This document shows, piece by piece, positions 7,420 through 15,220 of a stretch of DNA of 46,894 nucleotides. The notes under the pieces are model-generated. The model made no database searches. It saw only the letters and a list, made by a program, of their open reading frames with translations, and was not told the DNA's origin. The position numbers and the translations under genes are program-made. Every line of letters begins with the position of its first letter. The stretch's first letter is position 1. The stretch is from Akkermansia sp. (GTDB taxonomy: Bacteria > Verrucomicrobiota > Verrucomicrobiia > Verrucomicrobiales > Akkermansiaceae): assembly GCA_017398765.1 (NCBI GenBank), contig JAFQEY010000078.1:1-46894 (forward strand), in the 5' to 3' direction.

Positions 7420-8142
7420 TTATCTCCACTCAATGACAATTTCAGCGCGTATTTCTCCGTCGCAGGTGATGAGGTGGCGGGTGAAACTCCCCTGCGCGAA
7501 ATGTGTTATATGCATGGTATCCCCGGTGTGGCTTTCACGGCGGAAATTGATTCGGTAGCGTTGTATTTCCTCTCCCGGTTTCAGCTTCTCGGGCAACGTG
7601 TCAAGCACCCAGATAAGGTAGGCACTATTGTTGATATGACCGTTAAAATCCACATCACGCCGGGAGGCTGTCTGCTCTGCCTCTGCAGCGGGAGCAGCCT
7701 CTGCTTCCCACTCCGGGTAATTTGCCGGGCTGCAGATGGTGACGGCGGGCTTATCCAACGGCAACTCCGTACGCTTCAATGGTATGGGCCGCCGAGTGTC
7801 AAAATGAATGATAACCCACTGCAAATCTGCCCGCGCCAACACGTTTCCCGCCTCGTCTGTCATCTCCACAAAACGGCCTGCCAGCAAAGCTCCGGCCTTG
7901 CCTGTGTTGGTGCGCAGATAGATTTTTTCTTTCCACTCCGGGCGGCGAAGAAGCTCAAAATCCCCCTGCACCTGAACCCAGGCAGTTCGGTTAGACATCA
8001 CCCAATCATAACCGAACCCGTAGCTGTCTGCATGTTCCTCTGCCATTTCCTGACAAAAGTGCTGAAAACACTCCGGTTTCATCAGTTTATCGGCACCGCA
8101 TTCATAACTCGTGATGCAGTGCGGAAGTATGAGATCTTGCAT
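7420..8142 (-). CDS. Acyl-ACP thioesterase
   Basis: The 240-residue soluble protein has two hot-dog domains in tandem, as in the plant FatA/FatB-like family found in bacteria. It would release free fatty acids from acyl carrier protein. The N-terminal domain carries FCQEMAEEHADSYGFGYDWV and WVQVQGDFELLRRPEWKEKI. The second domain has the family signature DVDFNGHINNSAYLIWVLDTLP, which includes the catalytic Asn-x-His-type segment. It has its own promoter at 8150-8178, from which transcription would begin within about a base of the ATG. Length is normal for bacterial members. Chain-length preference cannot be read from the sequence. Confidence 0.88.
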   Translation of the reverse strand: MQDLILPHCITSYECGADKLMKPECFQHFCQEMAEEHADSYGFGYDWVMSNRTAWVQVQGDFELLRRPEWKEKIYLRTNTGKAGALLAGRFVEMTDEAGNVLARADLQWVIIHFDTRRPIPLKRTELPLDKPAVTICSPANYPEWEAEAAPAAEAEQTASRRDVDFNGHINNSAYLIWVLDTLPEKLKPGEEIQRYRINFRRESHTGDTMHITHFAQGSFTRHLITCDGEIRAEIVIEWR

Positions 8143-8149
8143 GGAGTAT

Positions 8150-8178
8150 ACTCTAGCTTACCTGTCAGCAAAAGTCAA
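8150..8178 (-). promoter_or_regulatory. Promoter of the thioesterase gene, apparently leaderless
   Basis: On the minus strand, TTGACT (8178-8173), a 17-bp spacer and TAGAGT (8155-8150). The expected start point is about 8143-8142, and the ATG begins at 8142, so the mRNA would have essentially no 5' leader. Confidence 0.6.
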
Positions 8179-8221
8179 GTAAAAGCAAACGAGACGAGCC
8201 CACCACGCTGCCCGGATAACA

Positions 8222-8252
8222 TAAAACCCGCAGCTATTAACTGCGGGTTTTA
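8222..8252 (-). terminator. Terminator of tRNA-Glu
   Basis: AAAACCCGCAG and CTGCGGGTTTT form an 11-bp stem around an 8-base loop. It lies just downstream of the tRNA on the minus strand and has flanking T-rich ends in both directions. Confidence 0.75.
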
Positions 8253-8258
8253 GTGAAG

Positions 8259-8330
8259 CATCCCCACGCGGATTCGAACCGCGGTTCTATGACTGAGAAT
8301 CATATGTCCTAACCCCTAGACGATGGGGAC
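8259..8330 (-). tRNA. tRNA-Glu (anticodon CTC)
   Basis: A 72-nt cloverleaf reads on the minus strand. The acceptor is GTCCCCA/TGGGGAT, the D arm carries AGGGGTTAG, the anticodon stem TATGA/TCATA closes the loop TTCTCAG (anticodon CTC), and the T arm is CGCGGTTCGAATCCGCG. The discriminator is G and CCA is not encoded. It reads GAG codons. Confidence 0.95.
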
Positions 8331-8361
8331 ATTCAGATGCTCGCTGTGTGTCAGCCGGGGC

Positions 8362-8390
8362 AATATATCACGCTCACAATCACTTGTCAA
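8362..8390 (-). promoter_or_regulatory. Promoter of tRNA-Glu
   Basis: On the minus strand, TTGACA (8390-8385), a 17-bp spacer and TATATT (8367-8362). It is close to perfect consensus and about 30 bases from the tRNA 5' end. Confidence 0.85.
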
Positions 8391-8423
8391 GACTTTTTTT
8401 ATTTTTTCTGTTTTACTCTCCAT

Positions 8424-8457
8424 CAAAAAAAAACGCACCCGGCTTCCGACGGGCGCG
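8424..8457 (-). terminator. Terminator of the small lipoprotein gene
   Basis: On the minus strand the stem CGCGCCCG / CGGGTGCG (8457-8434, one G-T pair) is followed by a run of nine T residues. Confidence 0.8.
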
Positions 8458-8480
8458 TGAATGAAAGGTTAGTAGTAATG

Positions 8481-8609
8481 TTACTTCTTCACGGGAGTGA
8501 CCACGATGGGCTCCACGGGAGTATCCACAGCGGCAGGAGTCTGCTGCTGTTGCTGCTGGCAGGAAACAAATGCAGCTGCGGTAAGGGCGAGAATGGTGAT
8601 GTATTTCAT
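8481..8609 (-). CDS. 42-residue predicted lipoprotein
   Basis: The ORF is short, but it has a clear terminator 24 bases after its stop. It begins MKYITILALTAAAFVSC, a typical signal peptide ending in a lipobox-like AFVSC, so the mature protein would be lipidated at Cys17. The remaining 25 residues start with six Gln and continue as a Pro/Val/Thr-rich tail ending VKK. Small Gln- or Pro-rich lipoproteins of this type may resemble entericidin-like peptides or surface spacers, but no family assignment is possible. It is isolated between tRNA-Glu and another tiny secreted protein. Confidence 0.7.
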   Translation of the reverse strand: MKYITILALTAAAFVSCQQQQQQTPAAVDTPVEPIVVTPVKK

Positions 8610-8742
8610 TGTGCTTGTCTTTCTTGGTTGTTATGCTGCTGAAATAAGCTGCGCGCAGGTCTTTCAGCTGATATTCTATATATCCGCATTAAAATAATAA
8701 AGCAAGCTTAAATTTAAAGAAAATCGAAAAAACGAATAATTT

Positions 8743-8913
8743 TTACCATTCCTGGTCAGAAAAGGGGGTAGCAGAGACATTCCAGCCGCCATTTCCACCG
8801 CAGTAGGGGCAGGCTCCTTTGGAGGTTTCACCGGTACCGAGACATTGAGAGCAGCAGCAGGAAGCCGGCAGAAGAGAGCAGACTGCAGCAAGAAAAAGGA
8901 AAAGACGCTTCAT
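8743..8913 (-). CDS. Small secreted protein with DnaJ-like zinc-finger motif
   Basis: The 56-residue product has a signal peptide (MKRLFLFLAAVCSLLPAS). The mature part is organised around CSQCLGTGETSKGACPYCGGNGGW. The spacing CxxCxGTG...CxxCGGNG is that of the Cys-rich zinc modules of DnaJ and related zinc-ribbon proteins. It therefore looks like a single exported zinc-binding hairpin, or a fragment of one. No DnaJ J-domain is nearby. It reads away from mnmE, whose start lies 105 bases to the right on the other strand. The function is unknown. Confidence 0.65.
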   Translation of the reverse strand: MKRLFLFLAAVCSLLPASCCCSQCLGTGETSKGACPYCGGNGGWNVSATPFSDQEW

Positions 8914-9018
8914 GACAAGAGCCTTTTTATCACAGGGAAAAGCGAACTGCAAGGGCATTTGGTACAGTGCGGGACAAAAAGTGTTGCAAAAGGGGATTAA
9001 GTATGAGAGGATGCAGGC

Positions 9019-10347
9019 ATGAATTCCGATACGATAGCCGCCATGGCCACACCGCCCGGGACAGGGGCACTGGCAGTACTGCGAATCAGCGGAGCAGATG
9101 CAATGGGGGTGTTGCAGCGCTGCACGGGAAACCCCCGCGTGCCGGTGCCGCGCCGTGCCACGCTGGTGCGGGTGCGGGATGCGGCGGGGCAAGTGTTGGA
9201 TGAAGCCGTTGCCACCTATTTTGCCGCACCGGCCAGTTTCACAGGAGAGGATGTGGTGGAACTGAGCTGCCACGGGGGCATGCTGGTAAGCCGGCGAGTA
9301 CTGGAGCGGGTGCTGGCCTGTGGTGCCCGCCCGGCTGAGCCCGGGGAATTTTCCCGCCGCGCATTCGAGAACGGACGCATGGATTTAACGCAGGCAGAAG
9401 CCATCATGGACATTATTTCTGCCGGGAGCGATTTGGCACTGAGGGCGGCACAGAATCAGTTACAGGGGGCGATTCGCACGCGCGTGGAGCAGATAGCCCG
9501 GCAGCTGATAGCTGTAACAGCACATGTGGAGGCTTACATTGATTTTCCGGAGGAAGACATCAGCCCGAATACGATGCAACAACTGGTCAGCGAACTGGAC
9601 GAGGTAAGCCGACAGCTGCAACGCCTGCTGGAAACAGCAGATGAAGGGCGAATTTTGCGGGAAGGCATTCGCACGGCCATCATCGGTGCTCCGAATGTGG
9701 GGAAATCCAGCCTGCTGAATATGCTGCTGGGCTATGAACGCGCTATCGTCAGCAATACCGCCGGAACTACCCGCGACACGATTGAGGAAAGCGTGTCAGT
9801 GGGCGGGCTCTGCCTGCGCTTGATTGATACGGCCGGGCTGCACAGCAGCGATGATGCCCTGGAGCGCGCCGGCATGGAACGCAGCCTGCGGGCTGGTGCT
9901 GAGGCCGATTTATTGCTGGTGGTTGCGGATGCCTCCGAACCGCGCACGGAACTGCCGCTGGAGGCAAATGGAGCTCAGCGGCTCTATATCCTCAACAAGT
10001 GTGATCTGACAGAACACCCGGATTGGGCAGACAGTCAGGCACTGCGGATTTCCTGCCGCACCGGGCAAGGCAGAGAGCAGTTGGAAAAGGCTATCGAAAC
10101 ACTTTTTCTGCACCGACACCCTGAAACAGATACCATGGCGGTCATCAATCTCCGCCACCGCCATGCCCTGCAGGCAGCACTGACTGCTGCCATGAACGCG
10201 CGCGCGGCAATTCTGGCGGGGGATTCACCGGAATTCGTAGCCGTCGATTTACGGGAAGCTCTGGACAGAGCAGGAGAAATCACAGGACGCATTGATACAG
10301 AAGATATTCTGAATCACATATTCTCTACTTTCTGTCTGGGAAAATAA
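9019..10347 (+). CDS. mnmE: tRNA modification GTPase MnmE
   Basis: With MnmG, MnmE installs the (carboxymethyl)aminomethyl group on wobble U34 of several tRNAs. The 442-residue protein has the complete domain order. The N-terminal tetrahydrofolate-binding domain begins with DTIAAMATPPGTGALAVLRIS, and the helical domain follows. The inserted G domain starts near residue 222 with GAPNVGKSS, then GTTRD, DTAGL and NKCD. The protein ends FCLGK, whose Cys is the conserved penultimate-region cysteine of the family. Length is close to that of the E. coli protein. The neighbouring mnmA gene (27392-28483) thiolates the same nucleotide but is not in the same operon. Confidence 0.96.
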   Translation: MNSDTIAAMATPPGTGALAVLRISGADAMGVLQRCTGNPRVPVPRRATLVRVRDAAGQVLDEAVATYFAAPASFTGEDVVELSCHGGMLVSRRVLERVLACGARPAEPGEFSRRAFENGRMDLTQAEAIMDIISAGSDLALRAAQNQLQGAIRTRVEQIARQLIAVTAHVEAYIDFPEEDISPNTMQQLVSELDEVSRQLQRLLETADEGRILREGIRTAIIGAPNVGKSSLLNMLLGYERAIVSNTAGTTRDTIEESVSVGGLCLRLIDTAGLHSSDDALERAGMERSLRAGAEADLLLVVADASEPRTELPLEANGAQRLYILNKCDLTEHPDWADSQALRISCRTGQGREQLEKAIETLFLHRHPETDTMAVINLRHRHALQAALTAAMNARAAILAGDSPEFVAVDLREALDRAGEITGRIDTEDILNHIFSTFCLGK

Positions 10348-10538
10348 AATAATCACAACGCGTTGAAACAATTGGGATAAGACACCAATTTGCAGAAATA
10401 CTCAGCAGGAGAGCTCGCCGGAACTCCCCCACCCCGGCATCTGAGCAGATATCATATTCTGTGATATGAATCACTTTTTGGTATACAGCCGCGGCTTGCA
10501 GTTGCAATATGCAGGTACCCGGGTATAGAATAGGGGGC

Positions 10539-11420
10539 ATGAGAATACTGATATTCGGCGGTTCAGGCAGGACAGGACAGGTTATGTGCCGGGTGGCGGC
10601 AGAGCGGGAAGCAGATGTGCTGGCTCCACCGCATGACGTGTGCCCGCTGGAGAATGCAGAGGCGGTTTCAGACACAGTGCTGAACTGCGGTGCGGATTTG
10701 GTCGTGAATTGTGCAGCTATCAGCGGCTTAGAGGCCTGCGGTGATGACCCGCTGAGTGCTCACCTCATCAATGCAGTGGCTCCGGCAGCCATGGCACTGG
10801 CGTGTCGGCATACCGGGGCTCGCTTCGTGCATCTTTCCACGGATTATGTGTTGGATGGCCGCCGCAGCGGACTGAAAGATGAAACCGCCAAATGCCGGCC
10901 GGTGTGTGTGTATGGTGAAAGCAAGCGCGAAGGTGAATTACAGGTGCAGGAAGCGTGGGAGGAAAGCATCATTGCCCGTGTATCCTGGATTTGCGGAAAC
11001 CCCGCCAAGCCGGGATTCCCTGAGAGTATGCTGACAAGAGCCCTGACCGGACAGGCCTTAGCCGCCATTGCGGACAAAACTTCATTGCCCACTGATGCGG
11101 AGGATATTGCCCATGCTGTATTGGCTCTGGCAGAAGCGAAATCCAGAGGTATTTTCCACGTCTGCTCAACCGGCGAACCCATGAGCTGGTGGGACTGTGC
11201 CGCAATTGCCCTGCAAGAGGCCGTGAGCCTGCACGCTCTGCCTGCGCTGCCTGAGCTTGCCCGGCAGCAGCTTGATGCCGTGTCCTTTTTCCGTGAACCA
11301 CGCCCACGCCATACAGCCATGATTTCTACCCGCCTGCCGCAGCTCTATAGCATGCCCACTGCAGAGCAAACAGTGCGCCGTGCCGTGCGCAGATTTCTGG
11401 CCGCCCGGGGGCAGATATAG
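10539..11420 (+). CDS. RmlD-like dTDP-4-dehydrorhamnose reductase family protein
   Basis: The 293-residue protein is an extended SDR. It starts MRILIFGGSGRTGQV with the NAD(P)-binding GGxGxxG, has VVNCAAISG and VHLSTDYVLDGRR, and carries the catalytic YGESK (Tyr-x-x-x-Lys). This arrangement matches RmlD, which reduces dTDP-4-keto-rhamnose, and also MAT2B-like relatives. No other dTDP-rhamnose genes are in the window, so the substrate is uncertain. The ATG at 10539 was chosen because the Rossmann motif starts there and GGGGG immediately precedes it. A weak TTGCAA/TATAGA promoter at 10502-10529 would give a leader of only about 3 nt. Confidence 0.82.
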   Translation: MRILIFGGSGRTGQVMCRVAAEREADVLAPPHDVCPLENAEAVSDTVLNCGADLVVNCAAISGLEACGDDPLSAHLINAVAPAAMALACRHTGARFVHLSTDYVLDGRRSGLKDETAKCRPVCVYGESKREGELQVQEAWEESIIARVSWICGNPAKPGFPESMLTRALTGQALAAIADKTSLPTDAEDIAHAVLALAEAKSRGIFHVCSTGEPMSWWDCAAIALQEAVSLHALPALPELARQQLDAVSFFREPRPRHTAMISTRLPQLYSMPTAEQTVRRAVRRFLAARGQI

Positions 11421-11467
11421 CCTGCTGCCTTATTTTCGGCTCGCCAAGGGCGGCGAAAGTGTGTAAA

Positions 11468-12100
11468 ATGTGGGGCGTGAGCAGAATACAGACATATACC
11501 GGGCGCTCCATGGGGTGCAATGCTTACCTGATTGAAGGCCCGGAGGGCTATGTGCTGGTGGATGCCCCGGACGGTGCCGCTTCCTGGGTGGCTCAGCAGT
11601 TGCCTCACGGAGCCTCCCTGAATCACCTGCTGATTACCCACCAGCATTTTGACCATGTAGAGGAAGCCGCGGCTCTGCAGGAACGCTTCGGGTGCACCGT
11701 GCATGCTCACAGCTCCTATAGCCCCGCTCTCACGCTTGAAGAATTGGGAGCCGGGTGGGGATTGCCGCCGGTATCATCCTTCCGGGTGGATGATGCTTTC
11801 GGCAGCGCAAAAATCAGTGCCGACTGGGGTGGGCTGAGCTGGAAAATATTTCACATTCCGGGGCACGCGGCAGATGGCGTAGCCTACCTGCTGCAAGACG
11901 AAAACCGCGTGTTTGTGGGGGATATCCTGTTTGCCGGCTCAGTGGGGCGCACAGATTTCCCCGGCGGCAGCATGTCACAGCTGGTGCGCGGTATCCGCAC
12001 GCACCTGCTGACTCTTGACCCGCACACAGAGGTATTCTGCGGGCACGGACCCACCACCACCATTGGTGAGGAGTTGCTCAACAACCCCTACACCGCCTGA
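11468..12100 (+). CDS. MBL-fold metallo-hydrolase, glyoxalase II-like
   Basis: The 210-residue cytosolic protein shows the metallo-beta-lactamase motif THQHFDH (about residue 57), followed by the metal-binding IPGHAADG, VGDILF and CGHGPTTT. It resembles the compact GloB-like hydrolases that cleave thioesters such as S-lactoylglutathione, but the extra C-terminal domain of true GloB is missing. The physiological substrate is therefore open. ATG at 11468 is preferred; a GTG at 11459 is in frame. The gene lies between the RmlD-like gene and the helicase, all on the plus strand with short gaps. Confidence 0.85.
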   Translation: MWGVSRIQTYTGRSMGCNAYLIEGPEGYVLVDAPDGAASWVAQQLPHGASLNHLLITHQHFDHVEEAAALQERFGCTVHAHSSYSPALTLEELGAGWGLPPVSSFRVDDAFGSAKISADWGGLSWKIFHIPGHAADGVAYLLQDENRVFVGDILFAGSVGRTDFPGGSMSQLVRGIRTHLLTLDPHTEVFCGHGPTTTIGEELLNNPYTA

Positions 12101-12133
12101 TATGATATTTTTTCAACGAAAACAAGAAGCTAT

Positions 12134-13336
12134 ATGACATTTGAAGAACTGGGGCTGGCCGCACCCATCCTGGCGGCTGTGAAGGATTGCGGGTACGAAT
12201 CCCCCACTCCCATTCAGGAGCAGGCTATTCCGCAAATCCTGCAGGGAAAAGACGTCATTGGTGCGTCTCAGACCGGTACCGGTAAATCCGCCGCCTTTGC
12301 CCTGCCGCTGCTCAGCCGCATAGAGCACACCGGCCGCCCGCAGATTTTGGTGCTGGAACCTACCCGTGAGCTGGCTGACCAGCTGGCAGATGCCTTCCGC
12401 GCCTACGCAGCCCACACAGAAATCACCGTAGGCCTGCTCTATGGCGGCGTGGGCTACGGCAAGCAGACAGAAGAACTGAAGAAGGGGGTAGACGTGGTGG
12501 TGGCCACCCCCGGGCGGCTCATTGACCACTTCTACCGCGGCAATATGAAGTTCAAGGAGGTAAAGACTCTGGTGCTGGATGAGGTGGACCGTATGACGGA
12601 TATGGGCTTCCTGCCCATCGTCCGCAAAATTGTGAATCTCTGCCCGTGGGAGGGACGCCAAACTCTGTTTTTCTCTGCCACCATGCCGCAGATTCTCCAG
12701 GGTTTTGCCAAGTGGTGTCTGACTGACCCGGTGGAGATTGCCATTGCGCGCCGGGAGGTAGCGGCCACCATTTCCCACGCTTTTTACCCCGTGGGTCTGG
12801 ACCAGCGGGATGAACTGCTGCTGGCTTTGGTGAAAGCCACCGAGTTCCGCAACCTGATGATTTTTACCCGCACCCGAAAAGAGGCAGATGCCGTCTCAAA
12901 CATGCTTTCCCGCACCGGTTGGGACAAACAAGTTACCTGCATGCACTCTGATATTCCCCAGAAAGAACGCATGGCGGCACTGAAAGGATTCAAGGAAGAC
13001 AAGTTCCGCATCCTCGTTGCCACAGACGTGGCAGCCCGCGGTATCGACATCAACGGCGTGACCCATGTCATCAACTACCGTGTACCGGAAAACCCGGAGG
13101 ACTACGTACACCGCATCGGGCGTACCGGGCGTGCAGAAGCCACGGGTGATGCCTTTACCCTGCTGACGGCAGATGAGGTTGATTTTGCCAAGAGCGTGGA
13201 AAGCTTCATCAACCAAAAAATAGAACGCCGTAAGCTGGAGGGGTTTGACTATGCCTACACCGCTCTGCTGGAGACCGCACCGGTACGCCCACTGCGTAAA
13301 CCGCGCCCGGCTGCGCCCAAACGCCGCCGCCGGTGA
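12134..13336 (+). CDS. DEAD-box RNA helicase (RhlE-like)
   Basis: The 400-residue protein unwinds or remodels RNA using ATP. Motifs appear in order: the Q motif (YESPTPIQEQAIPQIL), motif I (ASQTGTGKS), PTREL, TPGR, motif II, SAT (FFSATMP), then helicase-C ARGIDINGVTHVINY and HRIGRTGR. Motif II reads DEVD instead of DEAD, a variant that should keep the key Asp and Glu. The tail after about residue 385 is short and basic (RKPRPAAPKRRRR), an RNA-binding type of extension. Length is typical of compact RhlE-like proteins. It precedes ruvC by 12 bases, so the two are probably co-transcribed. Confidence 0.93.
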   Translation: MTFEELGLAAPILAAVKDCGYESPTPIQEQAIPQILQGKDVIGASQTGTGKSAAFALPLLSRIEHTGRPQILVLEPTRELADQLADAFRAYAAHTEITVGLLYGGVGYGKQTEELKKGVDVVVATPGRLIDHFYRGNMKFKEVKTLVLDEVDRMTDMGFLPIVRKIVNLCPWEGRQTLFFSATMPQILQGFAKWCLTDPVEIAIARREVAATISHAFYPVGLDQRDELLLALVKATEFRNLMIFTRTRKEADAVSNMLSRTGWDKQVTCMHSDIPQKERMAALKGFKEDKFRILVATDVAARGIDINGVTHVINYRVPENPEDYVHRIGRTGRAEATGDAFTLLTADEVDFAKSVESFINQKIERRKLEGFDYAYTALLETAPVRPLRKPRPAAPKRRRR

Positions 13337-13348
13337 TAGCTTGTCCCC

Positions 13349-13855
13349 ATGCGCGTTGTCAGCATAGACCCCGCTATCCGCAACACGGGATACGCCGTGC
13401 TGGAGGGGGATTTCCGCAGCCCGAGAGTACTCACCTACGGCACGCTTTCCCTGCCGACCAAATGGCCGCAGAGTGCCTGCCTGCGCAGCATTCACGAGCA
13501 TGTGTGCGGACTTATCCGCGATTGGCAGCCGGATGAACTGGCCATAGAGGGTATCATCTACGTCCAATCTCACCGCACAGCCATCTCCATGGGCTCCGCC
13601 CGCGGTGCCACCGTGCTGGCGGCCGCCCTGCATGATTTACCCATCATGGAATACCCACCGACTTGTGTAAAGCTCGCCACAGTGGGACGCGGAGCGGCAG
13701 GAAAACCACAGGTGGCATTCATGATGCGTGCCCTGCTGCAGCTCAGCGAAACCCCTGCCCCGGATGCGGCAGATGCTCTGGCCATAGGCTACTCTCACAT
13801 GGTGGCGGCAGACCCCTTGCGTGCCCACCTCTTCCGCGAGCGGAAGTACATTTGA
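13349..13855 (+). CDS. ruvC: Crossover junction endodeoxyribonuclease RuvC
   Basis: RuvC resolves Holliday junctions by paired nicks, normally with RuvAB. The 168-residue protein keeps all four acidic catalytic residues in the expected places: Asp7 (SIDPAIRNTGYA), Glu67 (LAIEGI), and Asp139 and Asp142 (APDAADALAIGYSH). The spacing matches the E. coli enzyme, whose residues are at 7, 66, 138 and 141. ruvA and ruvB are not in the window. It follows the helicase gene closely, and a small secreted protein gene begins 4 bases after its stop. Confidence 0.94.
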   Translation: MRVVSIDPAIRNTGYAVLEGDFRSPRVLTYGTLSLPTKWPQSACLRSIHEHVCGLIRDWQPDELAIEGIIYVQSHRTAISMGSARGATVLAAALHDLPIMEYPPTCVKLATVGRGAAGKPQVAFMMRALLQLSETPAPDAADALAIGYSHMVAADPLRAHLFRERKYI

Positions 13856-13859
13856 TACC

Positions 13860-14168
13860 ATGAAAACGCTGCTTATCAGCCTCCTGATATGCTGCGCAGC
13901 GGAGCACGCTGTTGCCGTACGCATTTCCGCACCGGGTGGCGGTATCTCCCACCCCAAGGCTGAGCCCCATACGGAAACACCCCAATCACGCAAAGGCTCC
14001 GCCGACTGGGAGCCAAATGACACCCGCCGCCCGCGCACCGGACAAAGCGGCTGGCAATATACCCCAGGTAACAAGTGGCGAGCACCCCGTGATGCCAAGG
14101 CGGAAAAACGCCGGGAATATGACCGCATCCGCCGGCAGAACGCCACCCCGCGTCTGCGCATCGATTAA
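13860..14168 (+). CDS. Small secreted basic protein of unknown function
   Basis: The 102-residue protein starts with a signal peptide (MKTLLISLLICCAAEHAVA). The mature part is Pro/Gly/Arg-rich and low in hydrophobic residues, with GWQYTPGNKWRAPRDAKAEK near the end and a very basic tail. No known domain was recognised. It may be a periplasmic or surface protein. The ATG at 13860 is 4 bases past the ruvC stop, so it is probably translated from the same mRNA. An earlier in-frame ATG at 13821 would overlap ruvC and place the signal peptide inside the protein. Confidence 0.6.
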   Translation: MKTLLISLLICCAAEHAVAVRISAPGGGISHPKAEPHTETPQSRKGSADWEPNDTRRPRTGQSGWQYTPGNKWRAPRDAKAEKRREYDRIRRQNATPRLRID

Positions 14169-14218
14169 GCAGCCAGCATCATACCAAACCGGGGCGGGTA
14201 AAGGCTGCTCCGGATAAC

Positions 14219-14256
14219 GCAAAAGAGCCGATGCTTTGTTGCACCGACCCTTTTGC
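14219..14256. terminator. Terminator-like hairpin between convergent genes
   Basis: GCAAAAGAGCCGATGC pairs, with a few mismatches, to GCACCGACCCTTTTGC across the loop TTTGTT. It lies between the plus-strand secreted protein gene and the minus-strand arm-domain-like gene and could serve both. Confidence 0.5.
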
Positions 14257-14305
14257 AATGAAAAACAATCTTTATCAGAGCTACGCGGTTGCGTACCGCT
14301 CACTT

Positions 14306-14533
14306 TCAGGCAGCAATGCCGAAATGGCGTTGAATATCCTCAAAAATGCGGTCACGAAGACGGCGGGCTTTCTCTATATTGCGCGTCTTGAGAGAGAAGC
14401 GCAAGCGCTCAGCCGTGGCATCCGGTTTGTGAACCGTCACATGGCACCACCATACGCCGCGGTTGTTCCACAGGTGGTGGTTGAGGTTATCATCGTTAAT
14501 ACGAAGCGCGATTTTTGTCTGTTGAGGTGTCAT
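14306..14533 (-). CDS. Small protein resembling an integrase arm-binding domain
   Basis: The 75-residue product contains LWNNRGVWWCHVTVHKPDATAERLRFSLKTRNIEKARRLRD. The pattern is two beta-strands with aromatic residues, then a SLKTR-type turn and a helix. It resembles the N-terminal arm or AP2-like DNA-binding domain that many tyrosine recombinases carry. No catalytic core follows, so it is either a stand-alone DNA-binding protein or a remnant of a mobile element. The ATG at 14533 was preferred because the longer upstream extension looks unrelated. A plus-strand ORF over the same region (14231-14563) was rejected. Confidence 0.55.
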   Translation of the reverse strand: MTPQQTKIALRINDDNLNHHLWNNRGVWWCHVTVHKPDATAERLRFSLKTRNIEKARRLRDRIFEDIQRHFGIAA

Positions 14534-14680
14534 TGTATGGAAATGCTTGAAACTAAAATGTGAGCTACCGGACTCACAGGGCATCCGCGTTCGTTTTCAG
14601 AACGTTGGCGGCTTTTCCCGCTTACCTTATTCAGGAGACTCAGGTGGCCGCCGATACGTTCAAAAAAAAATCCGAATTTT

Positions 14681-14959
14681 TTAGTAAAGGATACCTGCCT
14701 TTTTCAGAGTGTTGTAAGCACCGTTCTTGGAGATGGTGCGGAGAGCCTTGCAGGAAAGCTTCATGCGAATGAAACCACCCTTGCCGCCATTGAGCTCGGG
14801 CACCCAGATACGCTTCTCCTGAAGGTTCGGATACACTGTACGGTTCACCACCTTCGTGACGTGACGACCGATACCGCCCTTCTTCTTGGCAAGACCGGAA
14901 CGGTGAATGCGGCGGCCTTTGTGAGGCATGGCAAACGTGATATTGCAGATTCTGGACAT
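14681..14959 (-). CDS. rpmB: 50S ribosomal protein bL28
   Basis: The 92-residue basic protein starts MSRICNITFAM and contains VVNRTVYPNLQEKRIWVPE and RMKLSCKALRTISKNGAYNTL. This matches bL28, a small component of the large ribosomal subunit. The usual GNNVSHANNKTKR stretch is replaced by a longer HKGRRIHRSGLAKKKGGIG segment, an insertion-type variant. It is isolated on the minus strand. Nothing coding was recognised in 14960-15220. Confidence 0.92.
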   Translation of the reverse strand: MSRICNITFAMPHKGRRIHRSGLAKKKGGIGRHVTKVVNRTVYPNLQEKRIWVPELNGGKGGFIRMKLSCKALRTISKNGAYNTLKKAGILY

Positions 14960-15220
14960 AAGATTTTAAGGTGACGTTTTAAGTTTTGCGGAGCACCATT
15001 ATACACCATTTCCCCACCTCGTCAAGCAAAACCCCCAAAAAAATTGAAGAAAATCCAGAATTCACAATGCAGAATGTAAGATTGAGAGCTGAGAGAACAG
15101 ACCAAATTTTCACTCAGCGAGCCTCTGCCACCGCAGCGAATGTTAAGCCGACACAGCACCGGAAGAAAAGAGACAGGATACACACTTGCCATAAAGTTCA
15201 CGCTTTGGTAGTATGAAGCC

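Noticed and set aside
7306..8253. 315-residue plus-strand ORF
   Set aside because: It is antisense to the thioesterase gene, which has clear family motifs, and shows no recognisable domain.
14231..14563. Plus-strand ORF over the arm-domain-like gene
   Set aside because: The minus-strand frame has a coherent beta-beta-alpha DNA-binding pattern. The plus-strand frame has none.
14570..14660. Sequence with tRNA-like pieces (GGACTCACAGG, TTCGTTTTCAGAAC) near the arm-domain gene, possible attachment site
   Set aside because: No cloverleaf can be folded and there is no second copy in the window to act as an att repeat.
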